Of a DNA stretch of 64,000 bases, positions 17,911 through 24,805 are shown piece by piece. Position numbers and translations under genes: made by a program. The stretch is from Pseudomonas parafulva (GTDB lineage: Bacteria; Pseudomonadota; Gammaproteobacteria; Pseudomonadales; Pseudomonadaceae), in contig NZ_CP019952.1 in the NCBI RefSeq assembly GCF_002021815.1, positions 62,001 to 126,000 of the forward strand. The letters run 5' to 3'. Each line of letters begins with the position of its first letter. Position 1 is the first letter of the stretch. The notes beneath the pieces were generated by a model, which made no database searches, was not told where the DNA came from, and was given only the letters and a program-made list of their open reading frames with translations.

Positions 17911-18699
17911 ATGAGGACTCTACATTATCTAAAGCCCGTGGCAGGCGTCATGGTTGGTCTAGGCCTTGCCATGCGGGCGGTCGCGGGTATCCCCGTGATT
18001 GATGGCTCAAACGCTATGTTGAACGAAATCACGTCCGGATCAACTTACGCGCAGATGCTTCAGCAGATTGATGAGTACAAGACGCAAGTTAAGCAATACA
18101 CCACGCAGCTCGATCAATATCGGAACATGGTGCAGAACACTGCCAAGCCCATCGGCGAAGTGTGGGGGCAGGTTCAAGGCACCATTGATCGTGTCACGGA
18201 AATGACCGACACGCTGTCGTATTACAAACAGCAGGCTGGCGATCTTGATCGCTACCTGGCCAAATTCAAAGATATCAATTACTACAAGAACAGCCCTTGC
18301 TTCAATGGCGGCCGTTGCTCTGACGCCGATCGTGAGGAGTTGTTTGAAAGTCAAGAAATTGCCAGTCAAAGCCAGAAACAGGCCAACGATGCCGTTTTCA
18401 AAGGCATCGAGGAGCAGCAGGCAACGATCAAGCGTGACTCTGCCAGGCTGCAGGAACTCCAGAGCTTGGCCAACGATGCTGATGGGCAGATGAAGGCGCT
18501 CGGCTACGCGAACCAACTGGCTAGCCAGCAGGCTAACCAGCTCATGCAGATTCGATCTTTGATGATCACGCAACAAGGCGCAATTGCTGCGCAGCAACAG
18601 GCGGCCGCTAACAAAGAAGCGATGCAGGATGCTGCGAGTCGACGTCTTTGGACGATATCTAAACCCGATAGAAGCTTGGATAAAGGATTCACGCCATGA
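17911..18699 (+). CDS. trbJ: TrbJ, VirB5-like pilus-associated protein
   Basis: Exported coiled-coil protein that in related systems assists pilus tip formation and mating-pair contact. 262 residues from ATG 17911, chosen because AGGAGGA lies six bases before it; an in-frame ATG at 17893 would add six residues. A signal peptide ends near MRAVAG, then IPVIDGSNAMLN and long Gln-rich helices (TQLDQYRNMVQNTAKP). The C-terminus, LWTISKPDRSLDKGFTP, is nearly repeated at the end of the next gene product, TrbK. GC content is visibly lower than in trbB-trbI. Stop overlaps the trbK start. Confidence 0.9.
   Translation: MRTLHYLKPVAGVMVGLGLAMRAVAGIPVIDGSNAMLNEITSGSTYAQMLQQIDEYKTQVKQYTTQLDQYRNMVQNTAKPIGEVWGQVQGTIDRVTEMTDTLSYYKQQAGDLDRYLAKFKDINYYKNSPCFNGGRCSDADREELFESQEIASQSQKQANDAVFKGIEEQQATIKRDSARLQELQSLANDADGQMKALGYANQLASQQANQLMQIRSLMITQQGAIAAQQQAAANKEAMQDAASRRLWTISKPDRSLDKGFTP
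18679..18699 (+). repeat. 21-base direct repeat, copy 1 (end of trbJ)
   Basis: The 21 bases ending at the trbJ stop are identical to those at 18843-18863, which end trbK. They encode DKGFTP plus the stop and include the ATG of the following gene in each case. The similarity continues upstream in protein sequence but less so in DNA, pointing to an older duplication kept by selection or by gene conversion. Confidence 0.85.
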
Positions 18700-18863
18700 A
18701 ACGTATACTGATCGCTACTCTGGTTACCACATTTGTTGCCCTGCTGAGTGGGTGCTGGGAGTCAAAGGACGAGCAGAAAGCCAAAGCCCAGCAGGAGGCA
18801 AGTGACAAGCTGTGGAATATTCCCAAGCCTGATCGTAGTAAAGATAAAGGATTCACGCCATGA
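18696..18863 (+). CDS. trbK: TrbK-like entry-exclusion lipoprotein
   Basis: A very short gene of 55 codons placed exactly where RP4 has trbK. The product begins MKRILIATLVTTFVALLSGC, a signal peptide with lipobox LSGC, giving a mature lipoprotein of about 36 residues, highly charged (ESKDEQKAKAQQEASDK). RP4 TrbK blocks entry of related conjugation systems into the host cell. If the same holds here it could protect sister cells from the machine itself. It is shorter than RP4 TrbK, and its last 17 residues, LWNIPKPDRSKDKGFTP, mirror the TrbJ tail. Overlaps trbJ and trbL by four bases on each side. Confidence 0.75.
   Translation: MKRILIATLVTTFVALLSGCWESKDEQKAKAQQEASDKLWNIPKPDRSKDKGFTP
18843..18863 (+). 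repeat. 21-base direct repeat, copy 2 (end of trbK)
   Basis: Second copy of the repeat described at 18679-18699. It carries the stop of trbK and the overlapping start of trbL, so both gene junctions trbJ/trbK and trbK/trbL have the same ATGA arrangement. Confidence 0.85.
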
Positions 18864-20515
18864 CAAGACCGGCCATCCGGTTAGCAATTATTGTAGGTGC
18901 ACTGCTGCTATCAAGGATAGCGGCAGCTGCGCCCTCAGACACCGGTGGCGTCCTGAATGATGTCACAACTGAATTTTTAAAAAGTTCTGCGGAGTGGGCA
19001 GAGATCATCATGGTCTACGCCAAAAGACTATTCTGGACTTTGGCTGTGATTTCATTGGTTTGGACATTTGGCTTTATGGCCATGCGTAAGGCGGATATCG
19101 GTGAATTTTTTGCCGAGTTTATTCGTTTTATAGTGTTCACTGGTTTTTATCTGTGGTTGTTGACAAACGGTCCTGACTTCGCAATATCCATTGTCAGGTC
19201 ATTTATGCGTATAGGTGCAGAAGCAGGCGGCGTCAAAGAGCTCAACCCGTCTACGCCCATTACCATTGGTTTCGAGATCGTAGGAAAGGCTGCAAAAAGT
19301 TTAAGTGTGTTCAAGCCTGGCGATAGTTTAGCAATCGTACTCGTCTGTCTTATTATTCTGCTCTGCCTAGCTGCCGTCGCTGCCAATGTCTTGCTGGTGT
19401 TAGTGACTGCCTGGATCATGTCGTATGCCGGCATGTTTGTGCTAGGGTTCGGGGGTTCGCGTTGGACTTCAGATATCGCTATTGGCTATTTCAGATCAGT
19501 AGCCGGTATTGCATTAAAGCTGCTTACAATGACGCTGATGATAGGTATCGCTACATCGGTAATGGACAGACTTCTACAAAAAATGGATGAAGGAGCCTCC
19601 GTTGAGCAGCTACTGGTGCCCTGCATTGTCGCTTTTGTCTTGGCGCTTCTTATCCACACGCTCCCTAATATTATTGCCGGTTTGATCCCCGGTGGTGGTG
19701 GCGCCGCCAGCGCCGCAGGCTCGTTCAGTGCCGGAGCAATCGCTGGAGCCGGCATGCAAGCCGCCTCCACAGCTGCCAGGATGGCCAGTGCCACAGCTTC
19801 TGGCGGGATGTCGGCGGTTGCCGGCATGGCCGGAATGGCGAAAGGCATGATGGGTGGCGCCCAGAGCATGTACTCGGCATTCAAGGGCATGTCATCGGCC
19901 ACCTCGGGTGGTGCCGGTATGGTGTCTCAGCTGGGCAGCTTGATGGGTGGAGGCGGCAGCGGCGGTGGCAGTAACGCTGGCGGTGGAGGCTCCAGTCCAC
20001 TCGGTGGCGCAATGGGACTGAGCTCGTTAGGTGGCGGTGTCGGTGGAGCCTCTGCCATGGCGAGCATGGCCTCCGCGATGGGGCAAGCATCTGGAGGCGG
20101 CTCGGGCGACTCAGGTGACTCGGGCGGCAGCGCAAGTGGAGGTGGCGAGCAAAGCGGCTCGTCACAGTCCGGTAGCGCAGAGCTTGGCGGTTCCTCTGGT
20201 GGTGGTGAGGGTAATGGTGGGGGTGATGGCGCAGGTGCTTCTTCCGCACCTGCCGAAGGGGGTAGAAGTGCCACAAGTGCTTCTTCTGCTGCGTCCAACG
20301 CTGGCGCAAGTTCGATGAGTCCCAGCATCGGCGCAGAAACTGCGACTTCTGGCGGTAAGCAGGGCGGTACAACCAGCGGAGGTACGCCAACGAGTAGTGG
20401 CGGCGCCGCTGCAACTTCGAGCAAGCAATCAGCTCCGTTGGACACGCGTTCTACTAGCCGCAGCTTTGATCCCTCTGCCGAGGTTGCCAGTTTTACAAAA
20501 AGTAAAAAGACATGA
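18860..20515 (+). CDS. trbL: TrbL, VirB6-like polytopic inner-membrane protein
   Basis: Inner-membrane channel subunit. 551 residues: signal-like start (RLAIIVGALLLSRIAAAAP), a TrbL/VirB6 core to about residue 275 with helices such as LFWTLAVISLVWTFGFMAM and FIVFTGFYLWLLT, and the conserved MSYAGMFVLGFGGSRWTSD, in which the tryptophan is typical. From about residue 275 to the end follows a long tail almost wholly of Gly, Ser and Ala (for example GGGGSSPLGG), ending SFDPSAEVASFTKSKKT. The core is rather AT-rich, the tail GC-rich. Overlaps trbK by four bases. Confidence 0.92.
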   Translation: MTRPAIRLAIIVGALLLSRIAAAAPSDTGGVLNDVTTEFLKSSAEWAEIIMVYAKRLFWTLAVISLVWTFGFMAMRKADIGEFFAEFIRFIVFTGFYLWLLTNGPDFAISIVRSFMRIGAEAGGVKELNPSTPITIGFEIVGKAAKSLSVFKPGDSLAIVLVCLIILLCLAAVAANVLLVLVTAWIMSYAGMFVLGFGGSRWTSDIAIGYFRSVAGIALKLLTMTLMIGIATSVMDRLLQKMDEGASVEQLLVPCIVAFVLALLIHTLPNIIAGLIPGGGGAASAAGSFSAGAIAGAGMQAASTAARMASATASGGMSAVAGMAGMAKGMMGGAQSMYSAFKGMSSATSGGAGMVSQLGSLMGGGGSGGGSNAGGGGSSPLGGAMGLSSLGGGVGGASAMASMASAMGQASGGGSGDSGDSGGSASGGGEQSGSSQSGSAELGGSSGGGEGNGGGDGAGASSAPAEGGRSATSASSAASNAGASSMSPSIGAETATSGGKQGGTTSGGTPTSSGGAAATSSKQSAPLDTRSTSRSFDPSAEVASFTKSKKT

Positions 20516-20531
20516 AATTAGGAGTGCAGTC

Positions 20532-20834
20532 ATGAAAGCCAAGAAATTATTCCCGGCAGTCGCTCTGGCGGTCACCGCCTTGGTCAGTACTCCTACGTTT
20601 GCTGGTGATCCTTGTGCCACCGTCCTTTGCATGTTTGGCAAATTCAAAGGCGCCGGTGTCGTTGAAGGCTGCGAGGGTCCGGTAGCGGACTACTTCAATA
20701 TCGTGAAGAAAAAGAAAGGCAAAATCAGGCTGGATAAGACCGCTGACGCAAGACAGTCTTTCCTTGACAGCTGCCCAGCAGCTGACTCGGATAAGACCAA
20801 AGAAATTAACAAGAAATTTGGCAAAGTGATCTAG
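20532..20834 (+). CDS. trbM: TrbM-like exported protein (short)
   Basis: 100 residues from ATG 20532, preceded by TAGGAGTG. A signal peptide ends at TPTFA, then GDPCATVLCMFGKFKG, EGCEGPVADYF and LDSCPAAD. The PC-x-T-V-LC-M pattern and spaced cysteines identify the TrbM/KikA/MpfK family, a periplasmic disulfide protein of conjugation systems with unclear role. RP4 TrbM is roughly twice as long (from memory), so this may be a minimal form. Position between trbL and trbN fits the RP4 order. Confidence 0.82.
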   Translation: MKAKKLFPAVALAVTALVSTPTFAGDPCATVLCMFGKFKGAGVVEGCEGPVADYFNIVKKKKGKIRLDKTADARQSFLDSCPAADSDKTKEINKKFGKVI

Positions 20835-20844
20835 GCCTACGCGC

Positions 20845-21450
20845 ATGCCCATCGACGCCCCGCCTTCGCTCCCGCCACTTGAAGAGCCGATCGTATGCTC
20901 GGTCATGGCCGCCGTTAAGTACGAGCTGCCCGTGAATATCGTGCTCGCGGTGGCCGCTCAGGAAGGCGGAAAGCCGGGGCAATGGGTGCGCAACACCAAT
21001 GGCACCTACGACGTAGGCCCCATGCAATTCAATACCAGCTACCTTCGCGAACTCGCCCGTTACGGCATCACTGCCCAGGATGTGGAGCAAGGTGGCTGCT
21101 ATGCCTATGACCTGGCCGCCTGGCGCTTGCGCGGCCATGTGCGCAACGACCGTGGCGATTTGTGGACGCGGGTCGCCAACTACCACTCGCGTACCCCCGC
21201 GATCAATGCCCGCTATCGCCAGCAGGTGATGCGGCGTGCGGCCTGGTGGGCCGATTGGCTGGATGAGCGCTTCGCCACGCAGCAGATAGCACAAGCCGCC
21301 GTCTTGTCTGGCGCACCGGGCCAATCGCCTGTCGTTGCGGCGAACATCTCTTCTGGAGCGACGCCGGTCGTTGAAACGCAGCCAGCCGTGGCCCAGCCTA
21401 AGGCAGCGACCGCGTATGTGCCGCGAGGTCTGATAGTAGGCGGCAAGTGA
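20845..21450 (+). CDS. trbN: TrbN, lytic transglycosylase
   Basis: Peptidoglycan-cleaving enzyme that opens the wall for the channel. 201 residues; the SLT domain is at residues 15-130 with catalytic glutamate in VLAVAAQEGGKPGQW, the motif TYDVGPMQFN, and VANYHSRTP. The C-terminal 70 residues are Ala/Pro-rich and variable. It starts without a clear signal peptide, as in RP4 TrbN, where a hydrophobic segment near the N-terminus may direct export. Ten bases follow trbM. Last recognisable Tra2-type gene before the effector pairs. Confidence 0.88.
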   Translation: MPIDAPPSLPPLEEPIVCSVMAAVKYELPVNIVLAVAAQEGGKPGQWVRNTNGTYDVGPMQFNTSYLRELARYGITAQDVEQGGCYAYDLAAWRLRGHVRNDRGDLWTRVANYHSRTPAINARYRQQVMRRAAWWADWLDERFATQQIAQAAVLSGAPGQSPVVAANISSGATPVVETQPAVAQPKAATAYVPRGLIVGGK

Positions 21451-21632
21451 TGGATTCTGTAGCGGTGAAAGTACCCAAGCCGTGGGAGATAGAAGCCTTA
21501 GGATCTGAAGCATTTACCTTGATGAACATCAAGGTGATGGCCCTGAGCCGAAAAATACTCAGTATTCTTCAATCAACCAAGCGGCTGGCAGCGTATCACG
21601 TGATCAATGAGGCCTACCTGAGACTAAGGTAA
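21450..21632 (+). CDS. small hypothetical protein between trbN and the first pair
   Basis: 60 residues from the ATG at 21450 that overlaps the trbN stop (TGATG); a GTG one codon earlier is possible. The product is an amphipathic, basic, mostly helical peptide (MNIKVMALSRKILSILQSTK) with no signal peptide and no motif I know. In RP4 this position is trbO, also a small gene of unknown role, but I see no convincing similarity. The tight coupling to trbN and the 9-base gap to the next gene support that it is translated. Confidence 0.5.
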   Translation: MDSVAVKVPKPWEIEALGSEAFTLMNIKVMALSRKILSILQSTKRLAAYHVINEAYLRLR

Positions 21633-21641
21633 AAAGCTGAG

Positions 21642-22256
21642 ATGGAAAAAAACGAACATTTGAGTGTCACGGCTTCTGCCGCTGGAATTGACGCTACCCT
21701 ACACCGCTGGCGTTGTCCAAAACGGAGCTTGCTCGTTCCCCTCGTTCTGGGTGCGTTACTGCTGCTGCAAGGCCTTTCTATGCCACTTCAAGCCAAGGAG
21801 CTTTTCATGAACGACAATCAGGAGCACTACCAGCCATACACACCGGGTATGAAGCTGCCAGAGGGTGTATTCCCACCCATGCAAGGATATACCCACGAGG
21901 ACTTGATAGGCGCGGCCGCAGTCCGTGCGGAAACAGTGCTCAACAATGGTGGAATCGATCCGACGCTAGTCAAGGAATCGCTGTTTGCCATGGGGAAATA
22001 CCTCAAGCAAGCTTTTGAAGCCCAGAATGTCGAGTACCAGATCTCCACGTGGTACCAAAAACCTTATGCGGATCCTGCAGATCGTGGTCGAAGCGTTGCC
22101 GACATGGCGGAGACTTTTGGCGCGCTTGCGGTACGCGCCACCACCGAATCGCTCAGAGGCTCTCCGTTACTAGATAAGGATTGGGAGTTCATTCGCGAAT
22201 ACATTAGCAATGCTGGTGATGGTGTTCATGATTTAATCGCCAGTTTGGAAAAATAG
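21642..22256 (+). CDS. putative periplasmic immunity protein 1
   Basis: 204 residues. A 28-residue basic head precedes a hydrophobic segment (SLLVPLVLGALLLLQGLS) with a likely cleavage at PLQA before KELFMN, so the mature protein should be periplasmic. It is paralogous to the product of 24149-24736: both contain YTPGMKLPxGVFPPM, GYTHxDLI, IDPTL, EYQxSxWYQKPY and SPLL. Its gene sits directly before a DUF2235 lipase gene, exactly as its paralogue does. I infer that it binds and neutralises that lipase in the periplasm. No named domain recognised. Base composition is AT-richer than the second pair. Confidence 0.65.
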   Translation: MEKNEHLSVTASAAGIDATLHRWRCPKRSLLVPLVLGALLLLQGLSMPLQAKELFMNDNQEHYQPYTPGMKLPEGVFPPMQGYTHEDLIGAAAVRAETVLNNGGIDPTLVKESLFAMGKYLKQAFEAQNVEYQISTWYQKPYADPADRGRSVADMAETFGALAVRATTESLRGSPLLDKDWEFIREYISNAGDGVHDLIASLEK

Positions 22257-22322
22257 ACCTCTAAATCGGGCTGCAAGTCGTCATCATTTTGAAAGGGACT
22301 TCGAACGTTATAGGGATATAAG

Positions 22323-24017
22323 ATGGGCGACGCCAAGCGTATTACGATTTATTTCGATGGCACTGGAAATAATAAGGACTTGGGCGCTGCCAAGGGTATC
22401 CAAACCAACGTAGCGCGCCTTTTTGAGCTCGACACGGCCAAAGGCACCAACCTCGCCCGTAATTCGGGGCATGCACCAAGACACTATGACACCCATGACC
22501 GATCAGGCGAATCCGAGAAGATTTATTTCGATGGAGTTGGCAGTCAGCGCCAGACATCCGGAAGGTCCATTATCGAGGGCGCCACCGGCCTTGGTGCTCA
22601 AGGACGGATTGACCAAGCTTACGATGTATTGGTCGCTTTTCATAATAAGTATCCGGATGATTCTATAAACGTTAATATCGTGGGGTTTAGCCGCGGCGCC
22701 TCTCAGGCAAGAAGCTTGGCTAACAAATTCATCCAGAATGGTGTGCCAAAACTTGATGAGCAAGGTAAGCGTACGGGTGAGTTTTTAATAGCCCCGGGTC
22801 AGGCTCACGTCAATAAATTAGGGATATTCGATACGGTGGCTACCGATGGGTTGCCCAATACGGATACTCATTTGGGTAAGAACTTGGAGATCAACAAAAA
22901 TGTTGATTCGACGACCCATTTGGTGGCCATGAATGAATACCGTGACACGTTCAGATTGACCAGTGCGCTGCGCAGAGATGACAACGCGAATATTGAAGAA
23001 ATCAGGTTTGCAGGTGCACACTCTCAGGTTGGCGGAGGCTATCGAAATGACGTGCTGGCAGCCGGTCCACTGGCACTAATGTATGAGCGCTTGGGTACTG
23101 CAGGCATTGAGCTAAACCCGATGCAACATGAAGATGTGCAGCGTGTTGCGCAATATAACGAGCTTATCGAAGATCCGCAAAACGTTCAGCGCGCGCTGAT
23201 TGATTCACGCCTAAAACACGGCGACCGAGCGTTCGTACTGGGTGAAGACGGCACATTTAAAACTATCAATAATCGACCCTTTCCTTTGGAAAGGGGAACG
23301 TTGAATATTTTTGATCGTCAAAATCAGCCGTTTAAACATGAAGCCGCTGGCAGGCTGGTCATTTTTGAGCAGGGTGATCGGCTCAGCCGCAGCGCTCCAT
23401 CTCGGCTATTTGAAGAACTGGGTACCAGCCTGAAGGAGCTTGGCAAAAACGTATTGGCTGCGGCTGCACGCTTTATCGGGATGGATACCCGGAGCGATGC
23501 TATCGAAGAAAGTAAGGATGTCTATGAGCTGCTTAAGACAGAGCGAGCAGTGACTGCGCAGGAGCAGATGTCGTTATTATCAAGTGAGCTCACTACTTCA
23601 CGTCCTACTGCTGCGTACATCGAGAGCCTTGATTTGAAGCCTGTGCCGACCCCTCTGCGCAATGTGTTAGATCATCAACCGCTCTTGCAAGACCCGCAAC
23701 GTGTCCAGTCTTTTAAAGTGATGGAGCAAAAAGCGGTTGATATGAATCCATCTGCCATCGTCAGTGCAGCCTCAGAGACTGAGCGTAAAGCGACCAGTGG
23801 GATGCTGATCGCCATGGACGACTATCACGTTCTTCAGAAAGTTGGTCAGTCAGAAAATTTTGTCATTCATGATCGGCGTGATCTAAAACCCAGTCAAACG
23901 ATTGAAGTGGGCAGGAGCACTGCAATTTTGCATAGTAAAGGTAACGAGGATCGGCCGCTGAGGCCGTCGGTCATGGAGGGGATCACTCATGATTCACCAA
24001 GTTTCAAACGTCGTTGA
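22323..24017 (+). CDS. DUF2235 (Tle1-like) lipase effector 1 with KfrB-like C-terminus
   Basis: 564 residues, no signal peptide. The N-terminal half is a DUF2235/Tle1-like alpha/beta hydrolase: IYFDGTGNNKD at the start, nucleophile elbow GFSRGA (S123), IFDTVA (D170) and GAHSQVGGGY (H233) give a full candidate triad. Tle1 proteins are phospholipases known as T6SS effectors. Residues about 300-485 are a linker with SRPTAAYIESLDLKPVP. Residues about 491-541 (SGMLIAMDDYHVLQKVG, FVIHDRRD, then a GRSTAI element) are shared with effector 2 and resemble a KfrB domain. Predicted to be delivered by the neighbouring T4SS and to attack membrane lipids. Confidence 0.8.
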   Translation: MGDAKRITIYFDGTGNNKDLGAAKGIQTNVARLFELDTAKGTNLARNSGHAPRHYDTHDRSGESEKIYFDGVGSQRQTSGRSIIEGATGLGAQGRIDQAYDVLVAFHNKYPDDSINVNIVGFSRGASQARSLANKFIQNGVPKLDEQGKRTGEFLIAPGQAHVNKLGIFDTVATDGLPNTDTHLGKNLEINKNVDSTTHLVAMNEYRDTFRLTSALRRDDNANIEEIRFAGAHSQVGGGYRNDVLAAGPLALMYERLGTAGIELNPMQHEDVQRVAQYNELIEDPQNVQRALIDSRLKHGDRAFVLGEDGTFKTINNRPFPLERGTLNIFDRQNQPFKHEAAGRLVIFEQGDRLSRSAPSRLFEELGTSLKELGKNVLAAAARFIGMDTRSDAIEESKDVYELLKTERAVTAQEQMSLLSSELTTSRPTAAYIESLDLKPVPTPLRNVLDHQPLLQDPQRVQSFKVMEQKAVDMNPSAIVSAASETERKATSGMLIAMDDYHVLQKVGQSENFVIHDRRDLKPSQTIEVGRSTAILHSKGNEDRPLRPSVMEGITHDSPSFKRR

Positions 24018-24148
24018 GCAATAGGCATGCTGCTTGCGAGGCGCTAGGGCATTCGAACACTTGCACTAGTATGGCACTCTCAAAGGGTCAAAAAAATGGC
24101 CAGCCTTTAGAGCATTTTGAGATCAAAACATTATGGCGGGAGTCAACG

Positions 24149-24736
24149 ATGAACCCTGTGAAACTACGACCTCGATGGCACTACCAACCCTCACGCATCG
24201 GCCTTGTGGCCCTTGCACTGACTACCAGTCTGGTAGCGCTGCTGATCAATTCCCCTGTTCACGCAAAGGAGCCAACCATGGCTGATAAAGACTACACCTA
24301 CCACCCCTACACCCCTGGCATGAAGCTCCCCGACGGTGTCTTCCCGCCCATGGAGGGTTACACCCATGGTGACCTGATCGCAGCTGCTCAGGTCCGCGTT
24401 GAGGCGTACATGAAAGCGCACGATATCGACCCGACGCTGATACGTGAGTCGTTGATCGCACTGGCGGCGCGCATGAATGAAAAGTTCGAACGTGAAGGCG
24501 TCGAATACCAAGTGTCGAGCTGGTATCAGAAACCCTACGACGATCCTGCCGCACGAGCGCGCAGTGTCGAGGCGATGAGCGAAGAGTACGGTTCTGCGAC
24601 CGTCGAAGCGGCCGCAGAATCGATGGACGGTTCGCCATTACTGCATCAGGGCAGGGAGTTCTACAAAGGTTACATCGGGGCGGCAGGTGATGCAGTTCGT
24701 GATCTCATCATCACGCTGAACAAACGAGACGCCTGA
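24149..24736 (+). CDS. putative periplasmic immunity protein 2
   Basis: 195 residues from ATG 24149, chosen for the GGCGGGAG Shine-Dalgarno just before it; the same frame reaches back to an ATG at 24014 that overlaps the stop of effector 1 but adds 45 residues with no signal. A signal peptide (IGLVALALTTSLVALLI) is followed by a likely cleavage in PVHA before KEPTMAD. The mature domain matches immunity protein 1 along its whole length (YTPGMKLPDGVFPPMEGYTH, SSWYQKPYDDP). Cognate partner of effector 2 by position. Function inferred from context only. Confidence 0.65.
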   Translation: MNPVKLRPRWHYQPSRIGLVALALTTSLVALLINSPVHAKEPTMADKDYTYHPYTPGMKLPDGVFPPMEGYTHGDLIAAAQVRVEAYMKAHDIDPTLIRESLIALAARMNEKFEREGVEYQVSSWYQKPYDDPAARARSVEAMSEEYGSATVEAAAESMDGSPLLHQGREFYKGYIGAAGDAVRDLIITLNKRDA

Positions 24737-24743
24737 CCGCGTA

Positions 24744-24764
24744 CCGGCGTGGTATGCACGCCGG
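24744..24764 (+). repeat. hairpin between immunity 2 and effector 2
   Basis: CCGGCGTG / CACGCCGG stem of 8 bp with a five-base loop, starting eight bases after the immunity stop. There is no T-run. It could partly stop transcription or protect the immunity mRNA, giving more immunity protein than effector. Confidence 0.45.
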
Positions 24765-24805
24765 CTCGCGACCACTCAAGCCTTACAACTGCATAGGGAC
24801 GTGAC

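Noticed and set aside
24014..24148. Extended N-terminus of immunity protein 2
   Set aside because: The ATG at 24149 has a strong Shine-Dalgarno and gives a proper signal peptide; the 45 extra residues would bury it.
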